Origin: Schistosoma haematobium
Lineage: Eukaryota; Platyhelminthes; Trematoda; Strigeidida; Schistosomatidae
DNA: 64,000 nt
Reading direction: 5' to 3'
Assembly (NCBI RefSeq): GCF_000699445.3
Contig: NC_067196.1
Location: 60,145,364-60,209,363 of the forward strand
Shown here: positions 22,846 through 34,184 of the stretch, in pieces
Numbering within the stretch: position 1 is the first letter of the stretch
Layout of the letters: each line of letters opens with the position of its first letter
Position numbers and translations under genes: made by a program
Notes under the pieces: generated by a model
Told to the model about the DNA's origin: nothing
Databases searched by the model: none
The model's input: only the letters and a program-made list of their open reading frames with translations

Positions 22846-23148
22846 ATGCTGGGGATTCATGTACGTGCATTGTCGGGACGAGGACGTCTTGTCTGGGTGA
22901 ATTTAGGGAGTGTGAGGAATGCCAACACCTATTTGCCTTATTCAGAATATCATCCAAATATTTATCCTCAAGTGATGGGAGAACTTTGTGATCTGGAATT
23001 TCCACCTGATAGAAGGCGTTTATCTGTTGTCAATCGACAACCTCAGCTACTAAATACTAAGCCATCCAAATATACAAGACAAAAAATTGACTGGCGTGGT
23101 CCGGAAACCTTACTTAACAAATTAAACTATCATCAGTACGGAATACAA
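22846..23148 (+). CDS. MRPL16: MRPL16, exon 1: mitochondrial large-subunit ribosomal protein uL16m
   Basis: Joining 22846-23148, 26494-26656 and 31425-31726 gives 768 nt, 255 residues plus stop, close to the 251 residues of human MRPL16. The protein belongs to the mitochondrial large ribosomal subunit near the peptidyl-transferase and tRNA-binding region. Exon 1 starts MLGIHVRALSGRGRLVWVNL, an Arg-rich, acid-free presequence typical of matrix import. It continues with FPPDRRRLSVVNRQP and IDWRGPE, aligning with the IPEKPKLRFIERAP and RGPS region of the human protein. It ends ATACAA|gtatgt, a good donor, in phase 0. The frame stays open upstream to 22804, but 22846 is the first in-frame ATG. 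A LINE 3' end lies only about 90 bp upstream, so the promoter is short or partly LINE-derived. Confidence 0.9.
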
Positions 23149-25664
23149 GTATGTTATCCTAAAAGATTACTTCGTATTGTTACCATAGTTGCAGTTATAC
23201 TTTTAAGTTTTTCTTTACTTTGGTTCTCAATAATTAATATTGACTTACAGTCGATTACACGTTGACTGTTGGCCGATTGGATCTCATTATACTTTTTACC
23301 ATATGACGTCATATCTCATTGGTTAATATTACAGTAAGACGAATTCACTGGTGGAGTGGATGAATATGTGGTCATTAGAAATTAATTCTAACGAGCGTAG
23401 TGATGCGAATTAATAACTGCGACGATTTAACATAACTACACAACAAGTGAGTTGGTATTACCTAAAGTAACTGGTTATAAAGATCTAGGAGTCAAAATTA
23501 GCGGCAACGTTTTTGTATTATACCCGGTGTTTGCGAGGTAATATCTGGAATATAAAGTTCAAGCAGAGCCCTTGTTTCAAGTGTGAAACGGTTTACCGTC
23601 AATTGAATGATGATATTGTTATTAATATGTCTTATAATTTCCATATGGGAATGATTATCGAATACAGCATTGTAAGGACGTTGGAAAATGGAAATCAATT
23701 CGTTTACGTCCGAGTAGTGAATTACTATAATCCTCTATCAGAACACATAATAGCGACGCTTATTGGTAAATTAAAAGCAAGATATAATCTCTTTGTACTT
23801 CAGATTTCAAGTATTAAAATAACTCACTTTACCTCCCATCCTTATTTTTGGAGACTAAATAATTATGAAGTTCAGATTTATGTTTATCGCTTTGAGCTAC
23901 TTAGGTAAAAGTTGGTAATACTTCCCGGTTGCTCTGACTGAGGTAATTTGGATAGTGTATAAAACTGCGGTCTGTTGTCTGAAATTTATGTATACTGGCC
24001 ATAAACTGCTACAACAAAATTATATTAAGAAAGCTCAAAGAAGAAGTATGTGCTATACACCATTGAAGAGCTTTTAGTCTCCTGTCCTGTTCATTTTCCA
24101 TATAAACATGAAATAAGATGTAGCTGTTCTGTTTACTTTCTTAATTGAAATGATGCCGTGTACTAGTATGTAACAACTGATCGACTGTTGAATAGTCGTA
24201 TAGATAGTTGTAGATTACATGGTTGGGGTCTGGTATTATTGTAACCAATGGTTTGAAAGTTTGGGTAACATGCCTCAGGGTCGTTTATAATGCCCCACAT
24301 GCATGCACTCTTTTTATCGTCCTGAGTCATAAGTTTACTAGTCATCTAAAAATATATACCAGGGATCCATATTTTCTTCGTGAATCATATATTATATTCC
24401 TAGTTAATAATTTCATTACTTTGTCATCCCTCTGTACTGATTTGGTGTATCAACTCGAGCCGATACATATGCTGGATTCTACGTTGCGTATGACTGACTA
24501 TAGCAATCAATCTTATTAATAAGTTGACCATTTTCAATTAAGATTATTTGTTCAACAGGTCTCCTCAAGTCACTCAGTGGAATAGTTTTAAGTGTAGCTA
24601 AGAAATATGTAGAGTCGATAGGTAATATTATAAGAGAATAAGATTCAAAATCATATAAAATACAATCAAAGTAGACCTCATATTACTGTTTAATGAATAA
24701 TGCCAGAAAACTGCAGCATTATTATTTCGCCCATGTCTTGTGACAACTTAATTCACTAAGTTGTCCAACCCCTAAAATCCTATACAATAAATTGCAATTC
24801 ACCAATAAATACTGATCTAACACATCTTTTTTTCCACAACGCCTCTTCGTAAGCTGACCACATTTCTGTCCCAGCTTTTGTAAAAAGTATACTGGGTATA
24901 ATTCAATATAATAACATGCGTAAAACCTGACAAACCCATTCAGGAGTAGAATATTTATTAAATCAACATCAGAATCCAAAACTCGCATTCCTAGACCTTA
25001 AAAGTAAGCGTAGTGCAACCACCTTATTTAATAAATTATTTCAAAGACAATTATGATGGAGTACAGTCGTCCCTCTTCCTTAGTAATGCTTCGTAGACGT
25101 AAAGTAAAACTAACAGTCCTAGAATAACGTCAAAAAGGGACTTGGATTGGCTTAAGTCACCCTGATTTTCACTAAAGATAAAGTAGTCTTATCTGTCATA
25201 CCGTCACCAGCTACTGATGCTCAGATATGTGAGGTCAATTGTTCCCAATAACCACCAAATATTGCACAGATAGGCTTGTAATTGTAGTATAACTACATTA
25301 AGTACTTTCTTTACATCAGATTCCGTAGTGATGTTGGTAATAAAATAAAGAAATGGGGTTGTGATTGACTTTCGCGTAACAGATACGGGTTGAGTTCCGC
25401 GTGTTCATCTTAATTAGTAGTTGGAGAGTGTTTAGTATAACTCTAAATCGTTCACATCAGTCTAGGTTCATCCACTCCTTGTCTCTCAGGTTCTAAATCC
25501 CGAGATCTTATGCTTTTCCTTCTTTCTATGCCTAACCTTTTTTTTACTACTTCTGAAACTGGAATTTTTCTTGATAATTTCATATTGCTGTGTTAGTATG
25601 ATGTAATAACTTGGATCGGTACACATGTTTTCCAAGTTCCACTTCACGTATGAGACTGACTGAT

Positions 25665-26141
25665 TATTTATTTATTTTAACACATAGATATTGGTACAAG
25701 AAGGCACCAAATACATATGCGCCACACAAATCTCATTCGATATGTGTGAGGGCTGTGATACTGCCCGGGTGCCCAAACCGAAGCAGGTGGTTTTCTTAGG
25801 GGGCCACTCCCCGAGCCTTTGACCTAAAGGTCTGACCCACAAGGCAGTGGAGCATCGTAAGGAGATGCAGTCCCATGGTAGCCGGTGACCAACGATTGGT
25901 TCATACGCCATTTGTTCCCGCAGGATACTGGAGCCCATGTGCACCATCAGTTTGGGATCCGGTTAAATCGCCGGACATTCGCTTTTCGTCCTCTCATTTT
26001 TGTAAATAACACCCCCGCCACGAGAAGGCAGTGAGTAGGACTTCCCTGGCAGAGGCTATATACGCGTGGCCATGTGAGAGCATTTCGAGAGGGAGAGCGG
26101 ACTTTCCCCACTCTCGGCCGTACCAGGGCATTTGGGGGCAA
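25665..26141 (-). repeat. GC-rich retroposed repeat, unclassified
   Basis: This roughly 480 bp block is far GC-richer than its surroundings. On the minus strand it ends in AATAAATAAATAATC, an A/T-rich tail with a polyadenylation-like signal. It is flanked on both sides by ACTGACTGAT (25655-25664 and 26142-26151), either a 10 bp target-site duplication or part of a CTGA-type tail. These features suggest a retroposed transcript. No tRNA-like promoter or known LINE motif was recognised. Confidence 0.6.
25672..25947 (-). CDS. 91-codon open frame in the GC-rich repeat, function unknown
   Basis: The frame starts MVHMGSSILREQMAYEPIVG and runs through LPWDCISLRCSTALWVRPLG to a stop just before the A-rich tail. 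It occupies much of the repeat and has a high-GC codon make-up unlike the surrounding DNA. No signal peptide, membrane segment or family motif was recognised. It may be a chance frame in GC-rich sequence, where stop codons are rare. Whether it is translated cannot be judged from one copy. Confidence 0.25.
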   Translation of the reverse strand: MVHMGSSILREQMAYEPIVGHRLPWDCISLRCSTALWVRPLGQRLGEWPPKKTTCFGLGTRAVSQPSHISNEICVAHMYLVPSCTNIYVLK

Positions 26142-26493
26142 ACTGACTGATGACGATTGGGGTTAAATTATTTTAAAAAACATAAACATGACATATGATG
26201 TCTCTGCGATTTATAAATCAATGTATCTACGTATTTATAAAAACAGTCAAACATTAGGTCAAATGTTCTTTTAATTTGCTAAGCATTTTGTATTATGTCA
26301 GAACACCGTCATAATGTTGCAATAACCAGTTGCTTGAACTTATTTCAGATACTTATTTCTATTTGGCGACTAACTAAATCACAAATAATTAGCAATTTCA
26401 TTCCTGTGAAATCTCAGTATTTCTCGCCACATAAATTTATCCTGATTACTATCTTTTGACTCGCTTTCATTCTCATTTCAATTCATTTTTCAG

Positions 26494-26656
26494 GCAATGG
26501 AGGGCGGTGAACTTGAGTTTGGTCATTTCGAAATGATGAGAATATCTATCAACAAACATATAGATGAAAAGCGAATGTTCGCAGTATGGGGTGTCGAGGC
26601 CCCCTGGAAACCAGTTACTCGTCGCTCTCAAGGAAGGAGAAAGGGTGGTGGAAAAG
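26494..26656 (+). CDS. MRPL16: MRPL16, exon 2
   Basis: This exon lies between cattttTCAG and AAAAG|gtacat. It encodes AMEGGELEFGHFEMMRISIN, then KRMFAVWGVEAPWKP, VTRRSQGRRKGGGK, matching the uL16m core GGxxxWGHFEMMRLTIN...[28 protein letters not shown]. This is the most diagnostic part of the protein. It enters in phase 0 and leaves in phase 1, so the next exon completes an alanine codon (G|CT). Confidence 0.92.
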
Positions 26657-27229
26657 GTACATACCCTTAACATTAGTTAATTTGTTCACACATGGTATTT
26701 TTCCATAGTCGTCAGAGTATTCGATTAAAATTATTCTTATTTCAGTTTGATGTTCATCAAGTATCTAGCATAAATATTCATCCTACAGTCAATCACAAAC
26801 AACACAGCACCCAGCACATTTATTGGTTTGCCTCAGTTCACAATCAGTAAAGCCGGTACCAATCAACATAAAAAAGACTGAAAAATATCACTACAACTAG
26901 ATCATGTTCGCATAAAAAGAAGCTGCCGTAAAAGGTGTAATGAGAGATATACGACAATAACATGTCAAGGTTTTTAAAATGTTATATGGATGTATTTATT
27001 AGTTCTTACATTGTCTGTGTCTAAATAATATTATTTGAGGTTATCAGCCTTTAATCTCAACCTTCACACAAATTTCATATAAATGACTTGCTATCTACTA
27101 CACTATTACGTCCTTAATCTGTCTACCCAATAATATACAGCCGAGAACTTGTCTCGACATAGGCTACGGCCTCGACACGAGGCTAACTGGTTTGACCTTG
27201 ATGCTAGAAATTTGTGACTCCTAAATTAA

Positions 27230-27690
27230 GATTAACGGCCTCAGGCAGAGCGATGAAAACTATTCTGTTACCTTACTGATCGACAAGAAAGAGAAGACAA
27301 GTCAACTGGAACACTACTCGATTCCTTCCTGATTCTCGATTCAGATTAGTGCACAAAGGTACATGAATAAGTAGATGACTAGCACGATCACAACGCATAA
27401 ACAATTGGAAAAATACAGACTAAGCATTATGGTAGGAAATATGAGGTACTAAAGGTTACATTTAACTTCCTACAACATTTGAATAGAAAATAGTATGGCA
27501 GTGAATCATTCATCAAACAAAAGCTTACGGTTTATAAAAATTGACAGGGACAAAACTAAATGCTGGTATTTTACAAGCTTTGAATTAAGGTAAACAGTGT
27601 CCTGAAAAATAGCATACGTTGTTCGTCATAGTTTCTTAATTTCTCTGTCCACATCATACACCATTCAAATCAACATTTTCGTGAATCTAT
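27230..27690 (+). repeat. Dispersed repeat family R-A, copy 1
   Basis: This block matches 53700-54210 over nearly its whole length in the same orientation. Landmarks are GAAAACTATTCT, CTGGAACACTACTCGAT, GGTACATGAATAA and a GGGACAAAA...TTTTACA segment. It is non-coding and of unknown class; the second copy has a possible tRNA-like start. Confidence 0.6.
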
Positions 27691-28119
27691 AGCATATTTC
27701 GACCAGGCTTCTCTCTTCCTGCTCCCATTGCACCTGGGGTATCATATTATAACGATTGAGTGCACATATGTCCTAACCACACCAGTTGATAAAAATCCAT
27801 CACTTCATCAGCTGATGTTTTTTATCTTTGCCTAACATCTTTGTTCATTATACGTAGTGATACTTCGAAACATTAGGAATAGAGTGAGTGGCCTACAAAC
27901 GTCATCTACTAATGGTCGTAACTGAGTGGTGCACACTGGGACAAAGAGCACTCATTACCCAACATGCTCCCTCTTTGTTACATATTTAAGCATCTCATCT
28001 GCTCAATAGGATGTTGAAGTCAATAAAAATCCCTTTGTAAAACCAAAACCTCAGTGGTCATTGTTACTAAGTGAATTCATACCTCTTCAGGTCAACCAAA
28101 AATTATCTTTTGGCTGTTG

Positions 28120-28345
28120 GTCTGCATATTCACCAACTGGGTATCATAAACCATTATGTATCCCCACCTACATTGGTGCACGTAAACAATTGTAAATACA
28201 TCCTCGACTGGGGAACTATTGAATTTTAAGACAGGAAGTGAAAAGAAAGGCAGAATTTTTAGAAGCTTGGGACTCAGGCCAGTCAACAATCAATAAACAC
28301 ATTTACATCAACCCAGTTTATCAAACAATTAGGAAAATCCCAAAA
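28120..28345 (+). pseudogene. Penelope-like element C-terminal (GIY-YIG region) remnant
   Basis: The reading frame shows RKAEFLEAWDSGQSTINKHI, then YINPVYQTIRK. This resembles the end of schistosome Penelope-like proteins, where a GIY-YIG endonuclease is followed by a (R)EFxEAWxS...xINRHIDxPxxYxxLR pattern. An upstream piece reading DWGTIEF is in a different frame, so the sequence is broken. The assignment rests on this short pattern only. No reverse-transcriptase domain is present nearby. Confidence 0.45.
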
Positions 28346-28655
28346 AGCCATAAGATCAAGAATCAGGTTGGAGAAGACAACCAAAATGAATATACAGATA
28401 ATGACATGGAAAGAGTTTACAAGAACCAATCAATGTCTACAGAACAGGCTGTTAAGCATATGTGGAGAAATCTGAATAACTCACTTTTCATGTTTTTGCT
28501 GATGGCACTATCCAATAGGATAGTGCAAGCTTCACAATTAAACAATCTATCTCAGGAAACGAAACACTATCTTAGCTACAAATCGTCTACGTATCACTAG
28601 TCCTCATACAAAAAACGTTGCCTCAAAACTGAATACGTGAACTAGCAATTAGTAA

Positions 28656-28862
28656 ATGAATCACAGTATTTGTCTTCCATTTGTTGTATCTCCAACTTGG
28701 TACATGCCGTCTGATTCCTCCATCGCGTTTCTAAAATTTATAACTGTTGTAGCAATTATTCCTGCAGTATTGCTAGTCTCAGAGTGTTTTTCGAAATATA
28801 ATTATACTAAATATGATAAACCAACAAATTATTTCTTGTCATACCATCGTTATTTTGTATAA
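28656..28862 (+). CDS. Small single-membrane-span ORF inside MRPL16 intron 2
   Basis: This 68-codon frame starts MNHSICLPFVVSPTWYMPSD and has one clear hydrophobic span, FLKFITVVAIIPAVLLV, followed by a polar tail ending SYHRYFV. An AATAAA occurs about 75 bp downstream of the stop. It lies in the same orientation as MRPL16 and could be a nested small gene, an alternative exon or chance. I do not recognise the protein. The placement of the predicted helix between polar ends is the only argument in its favour. Confidence 0.25.
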   Translation: MNHSICLPFVVSPTWYMPSDSSIAFLKFITVVAIIPAVLLVSECFSKYNYTKYDKPTNYFLSYHRYFV

Positions 28863-29630
28863 CTTACTCTCAGGTTGTTTTTGAATTATCTGAATTCTGT
28901 TTAACTAATGAAAAAATTGCATCCTTGATGAAAAAAAATAAAGACCATATGTAGAAAAAAAATTTTACACTGTGCCGCTTAGCAAAACTGTACGACCGTA
29001 TTTACACTTATTTAATACATATGTTAGTGTATTAAAAAATAGAGTGGGATTGAGTCAGATATCTAAAGTAAATTCTTTAGTGATCTAAAGACTATTAAAA
29101 AACAATAAGATGAAGATGCTTGTCCCTTTGATAAATATTAAGGAGATTCATGATTTTATTTATTGTTACAAATATTTATGAAACGTTAGAAAGCAGTAAT
29201 AGCAACTAGTTATTAAGCAAAAGTAGAATAAAAGACTAAACATGTTGCTTCCGTATACATAGTTTTAGGCTTAAATCAGTAGATCGTTAAAGCCTCCTTT
29301 TAGTTTTCTCATATTCATTCGTGGATAAGTCGTTTAACTTTCAACCACTCAGCCCCGGGTTTGATCCTCGCTCCATAAACTTTAGTTTGAGCAACCAGAT
29401 AGTACCACTAGCCCTTACACATATAGTGTGGCTCACAGCCAAGTACCTAAAGGATGTGTTAATTTAAATTCAAGAGAAGAAATACGGAATTCAACTGTTT
29501 CTCTTTATTTCATATTCAAGTGGACAACTCGCTCATTTACAACCTATCTGCATTTAACCTTTTTTTATTAGATATCCGACTCAATCCCAGTCCATTTTCT
29601 AATCGACTATTATGTGTGCATTAAATAAGT

Positions 29631-31196
29631 TTCAGTCAGTAACAACGTAGAACTTCGTACGTACGTACATCAGTTCGAGTTGCCACACCAAATTAGCACG
29701 TCGAGGCAGTCGGTCGTTGGGCATACGTAACACGTGTCCCAGCCATCTCAACTGATGAAGTTTCACTACGTCATCAATTGATTTGCCATCCTTACCTAGT
29801 ACCCGTTTCCTAACAACTGTGTTACTTACTCGATGGTCCCAGGATATACGAGCAATATTTCGAAGACACCTATGATCAAATACTAGTAACCTACGAATAT
29901 CCTCTACTCTTACCGGCCATGTTTCACTGCCATAAAGTAGAACGGAACGAACTGCTGCGTAGTATACACGTCCTTTGGTTAGTAGACGGATATCTCGCCT
30001 ACGCCATAAATGACGCAAGTTGGTAAAAGCTAGTCGAGCCTTCTGTATCCGTGCTGAGACTTCGTCACACACCAGACCACAAGGGCTGATGAGACTTTCC
30101 AGATGAGTTACGCGGTCGACACGCTCAACTACACTCCTTATCATTGTTGCTTAGAGTGGTCATAAGACTCGGCATTTTATCAGCGTCTTCACCAAATAAA
30201 CCTATGTCATCAGCATATTCTAAGTCAACAAGTGAACCTCCCGGTAGAAGCTCAACCCCTGGAAATCTAGACGAGAAAAGTGTAATCTCTAAAAGTATGT
30301 CGACGACAAAGTTGAACAAGAATGGAGAGAGTGGACAGCCCTGACGAACACCACTTGAGGTAATCAATTCTGATGACAGTTCGCCATAAGCTCTCACTCT
30401 ACCAGTTGTGTTCGAGTAGAGAGCCTTTATAAGGTTAATGTACTTCTTTGGTACTCCTTTCAGTGACAAACACTGCCATAGAACCTCACGATCAACAGAG
30501 TCGAATGCCGCCTTAAGGTCGAGAAATACTACCATTGTGGGGCGTCTGAATGTGTGTCTGTGTTCTAGAACCTGACGTAGTGTGAATATCTGATCTATAC
30601 AAACACATCCAGGTCGAAAACCAGCCTGATTTTCTCTAGTCTGTTCTTCATGAGCTTTGGTTAGGCGTTGAATTATTATTGAAGCTAATATTTTAGACAC
30701 TATATTTGTCAAACTGACTCCTCTGTGATTGTCACAAGAGGACCTTTGTCCTTTCCTATAGACTGGCACAATCAGTGATTGAGACCATTCAGATGGGATT
30801 ACGTCCAGTTCCCAAATTCTACCTAAGACCTCGGTTAATCTCACTGCTAATACTGGACCACCATCCTTAAAAATCTCAGGAGTAAACCTGTCAGGACCTG
30901 CTGCTCTCCTTCGCTTCAGATTTCCTATGGCTTTTTCAACTTCGTAAAGAGACGGAGGACCTACATTAACTTGCCATTCAGGTTGACCGGAGATCGTGGG
31001 AAACCGAAGTGTGGCTGAAGGCCAGTTGAACTGATCCCCAAAGTGTTCTGCCCATCGATCCAATCTCCTGGATTGAGAATGTATAATGTGTCCATCTTTC
31101 TCTGAGAGTGTTTCGCTAACAGTCGGTTTCCTTAACAAGTCTGAACGATTGTCTGTTATTACCTATCGCCGCTGCCTTTTCCATCTCTCTTGCTTT
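29631..31196 (-). mobile_element. RTE-clade LINE, 5'-truncated, with target-site duplication, in MRPL16 intron 2
   Basis: The 12 bp sequence CATTAAATAAGT occurs at 29619-29630 and again at 31197-31208, exactly bracketing the reverse-transcriptase sequence, so both ends of this insertion are known. The element is antisense to MRPL16. It retains only the 3' part of the coding region and ends in a ...TTACTGACTGA tail. The duplications are perfect by eye, pointing to a fairly recent insertion despite the coding defects. Confidence 0.85.
29632..31138 (-). pseudogene. RTE-clade reverse transcriptase, internally deleted
   Basis: The first part (31138-30125) has EVEKAIGNLKRRRAAGPDRF, NHRGVSLTNIVSKIL, ENQAGFRPGCVCIDQIF, VVFLDLKAAFDSVDRE, SGVRQGCPLSPFLFNFVVD and the catalytic YADD in LEYADDIGLF. 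The second part (30144-29632) has RVDRVTHLESLISP, ARLAFTNLRHLWRRRDI, VLLYGSETWPVRVEDI and LRWLGHVLRMPNDRLPRR, a diagnostic RTE C-terminal block. The parts meet in different frames, with the stretch normally linking them missing, so an internal deletion has removed part of the thumb region. The endonuclease is lost by 5' truncation. Confidence 0.85.
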
Positions 31197-31424
31197 CATT
31201 AAATAAGTGTGAATAAGATTATACAGTTTTAGTAAGCGATATCCTGAAAAATAAGAATTTCTTCCATGAATTGCTTTTATTTTTTCATGAATTTTATTTA
31301 ATGGGACAGAAATTATATTCTCCATTGTTAGACAAAGTTTTTGAAAATGATGTGATTTTTAAACAAAATGTTGAACTAACTTTGTTATACCTATTGAATA
31401 TGTTTCTTTCTGTTTATTTATCAG

Positions 31425-31726
31425 CTAACATACATCACTATTCTACTCCAGTAAAAGCTGAAAGGATTATTGTCGAACTTGGAGGTTATCTGAACTGGAG
31501 AGAAGCCTATCGTATATTGAGTCGTGCTGCTGATAACTTGCCATTCCATGCTAGATTTATTTCCCAAGAGCTTTTAGATACTGAGTCTCAAATAGAGGCG
31601 TACATTAAAGAAAAAAATGTAAATCCCTTTTATGAACCAGGTTATGCACTAGCGCACAACTATGCAGGCTGTCGAAGTTTCATTAGTCCGTATTATTTAG
31701 ATTGGGGTACAATTCGATATCACTGA
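31425..31726 (+). CDS. MRPL16: MRPL16, exon 3 (C-terminal) with stop
   Basis: After tttatttatcag the exon reads ANIHHYSTPVKAERIIVELG, then GYLNWREAYRILSRAADNLP and FHARFISQELL, matching DHYVTPVKAGRLVVEMGG and the following helix of uL16m. The ending SFISPYYLDWGTIRYH corresponds to the VLSPYDLTHKGKYWG region; the protein then stops at TGA 31724-31726, slightly earlier than in human. The open frame extends upstream of the acceptor to 31271, but that part has no similarity to the family and is intronic. Confidence 0.92.
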
Positions 31727-31871
31727 TTCACCAATGTACATATAATGTTTGTTGAATATATTCATAAATAATGATGCCGCTTAATTTAAACATCATTGAA
31801 TTACAAAATTTCTAGTTGTTATTTATCCAGTTTTGTATATGAACTAATCTCTGTAACAATATTTATTTCAC

Positions 31872-31877
31872 AATAAA
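31872..31877 (+). promoter_or_regulatory. Likely polyadenylation signal of MRPL16
   Basis: A canonical AATAAA lies about 145 bp after the MRPL16 stop codon in AT-rich DNA. It is the first canonical hexamer downstream of the stop. Confidence 0.5.
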
Positions 31878-34184
31878 ATTAATCTTATCAAAAGCAATTC
31901 ACAGTAATTCTGAAGTTGATTTTATTCTACTGTTTTAAATTACCATTAATTGTTGTACTTGAAAGTGTAGGTAAACAATATGTGTTTATTGGGTGCTAAT
32001 TCTTATTTAAATGTATTATATATAGTTTACAAGCCATTCTATAGTCCACGTTTGCGATAACATATCAGTCAAATTCATATATTCTAATTGTAACCTCATA
32101 TAGGTTATGTCACACTTAAGTGGTTTACATTAGTCTGGTAAAAGATAATATTAAAACATGGGATTTATCAACTTTATATGCTAGATGGCTTGTAAAAAGT
32201 AAATTGATTTTTTGTAGCTCAAGTAACATCCTAGGTTTTAACCAATCTTACAACTAAAATCTTTAAAAAATAGATTTTTGATTCTGAAAGTGAGATGAAT
32301 GTTTAGCTACAGATATTCATCTACAGGATACTAGGATTTAAATATTCGCTTACTAAATACATTCATAAATAAAAGAAACTTGTACCTGGCTGTTGTGCTG
32401 TAGTTGTAAAATTGTTTTAGACTCTAGGATCTAAGTAAGTCTCTTCCAACTGAATACTTAGCTAACTACTGGTTAAATGCTCAAAAGTCACTTGTCTGTA
32501 TATTTATTTAAAAAAGCCTTCGCTTAGTATTTGGTCTTTGTAAACGTACTCCTATGTAGTTGGGGAGATATCTATAGAATATTATTATTGCCGTGAAAGA
32601 ATTTATTTTCGTAATCGATTAAATTTTGGTTATTAAGACACCCAAAAATCTAACACAAACTTAAGAGACTTTAATTGACTGGTTGAAAGGTTTCAACAAG
32701 TAACTGCAGCCATAGTTTTAGGGTTTAGCTACCTAGTAAAGCAATTGTATTTACTAGAAATGTAGGGCTATTTTCTCTAGATTATGTGTAATGTCGCCTA
32801 AATAATCTTAATCTTACAACGCCTAACTTCCGTCCCAACTGTTAATACGACATTCCTTCAATTTATAACCTTATTCCTTTTTTAGAAACCTATCGATAAA
32901 TGGTTTGTGGTGTTAATTCAGTTGCGAGCTTTGTACCACTCGTCTACAAACATTATTTTGCCACTTATTTCTTCAGTACATTTGATTAACTACTTTTTCA
33001 AATGATGGATATATAGTTCATCATAACTGGTGAACAAAGTCAGCAGTCACATTCATTCGTATAGTATCAACTCAGAGTAACAGTCCTACAGTAAAAATAT
33101 AAGGGGCTTGAGAATGTCAGTTTAAACACATCAATATATCTCAGCGAGATTAGATGAGCCAGCAAGATCATGAATAACTTTGTGTAAATCTTATTAAATA
33201 TAAATTTGAAAAAAAGGGAAAGAGCATCAACCAGCCAAAATACTCTTTTTAGTCCCAATCAGTTCATTCTCAACACAAACTCTTTAATTTATCGGTTTTT
33301 TTGCAACGAAGTCTTTACAACGTGCATAGCAATGGAGTATACTTGAGGCGTTTGCACACGATCAATACTATGAAACAAGAGAGGCCAAAATTCCGTCGTC
33401 AATTGTCTCCTAACTTTTGGGAATTTCAAATTCTGCTTTTCATTGAATGATAGTGGTAAAAATCCCAGATTTATGGTTGGGATTTAATTTAGCAGAACTG
33501 CTTGACATACTTAAATGAGCAACAAGTAGTATCCGTATTTCGACAAAAATGTCCGAGCCTCCAATGTTTTGTTCTTGCCAGAGCACTCTCGTTAAACTCC
33601 CTAGATAATACTGTTCACTTCTCATCCAGGCGGAAATTTTGCCTTGCATACCGTTTTGAAACACTTCAACACGAGGTATACACACTTAACATTATAAAAG
33701 ATTTTCAAATTTATGGAAAGCGTCAACAGTCATGACGTGTTCTCTCCTTTACATAATCAAGCCACCAGGGCTGAAAGTCCTGGGTTCGGTTTTTGTGATG
33801 ACAATGGATGTACCATGTTGTGGAGCTCCTAACTAAGGCAAGGAGAATTAGTCTAGTACTCCCTAGGTTTTAGTTGACATGAATCTTTGACGTCAACCTG
33901 CTACAACACAAACTTCTTTCCACGAAATGAAATTGTTAGTTTGGGACTAAAAATATTTCAAATGCTTCGTCATATTACCATGGAACATTAAGTGCATTGA
34001 GAAATCTCTAAAACGTTTTAGGTGTTGGAAATAAAATTCATCTGTAAGACTAAGCAACGTCTATGTTTACTTTTACCACAAATATAAAGTATGTTCAGTT
34101 TGAAAAATAAACTCCCATTGAAGATGATTCATTTGTATTGGTTGTATGAACCTTCTTGTTGATATTAGAGACTGCAATTAGTCA
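31878..34184. other. Intergenic, no gene seen
   Basis: AT-rich sequence with only short frames (up to 81 codons) lacking motifs. No convincing repeat boundary, RNA gene or exon was recognised. Confidence 0.5.

Larger units (their letters stand above)
23149..26493 (+). other. MRPL16 intron 1
   Basis: This 3.3 kb intron has GT-AG ends (gtatgt ... ttttcag). It holds a short reverse-transcriptase scrap near 23460-23510 (YKDLGVKISGN), a 131-codon open frame at 23513-23908 with no recognisable motif, and the GC-rich retroposed repeat at 25665-26141. No ordinary gene was seen inside it. Confidence 0.8.
26657..31424 (+). other. MRPL16 intron 2
   Basis: A 4.8 kb GT-AG intron (gtacat ... tttatcag). 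It contains a dispersed repeat (27230-27690), a Penelope-like scrap (28120-28345), a possible small membrane-protein frame (28656-28862) and an RTE retrotransposon with target-site duplications in antisense orientation (29631-31196). The remainder is AT-rich with nothing recognisable. Confidence 0.8.

Noticed and set aside
23513..23908. 131-codon open frame in MRPL16 intron 1
   Set aside because: It has no signal peptide, domain or recognisable motif, its composition follows the AT-rich background, and no splice or start context supports it. The RT scrap just upstream is in a different context.
24722..24988. 88-codon minus-strand frame with Cys residues
   Set aside because: No known pattern and no neighbouring support; likely a chance frame.
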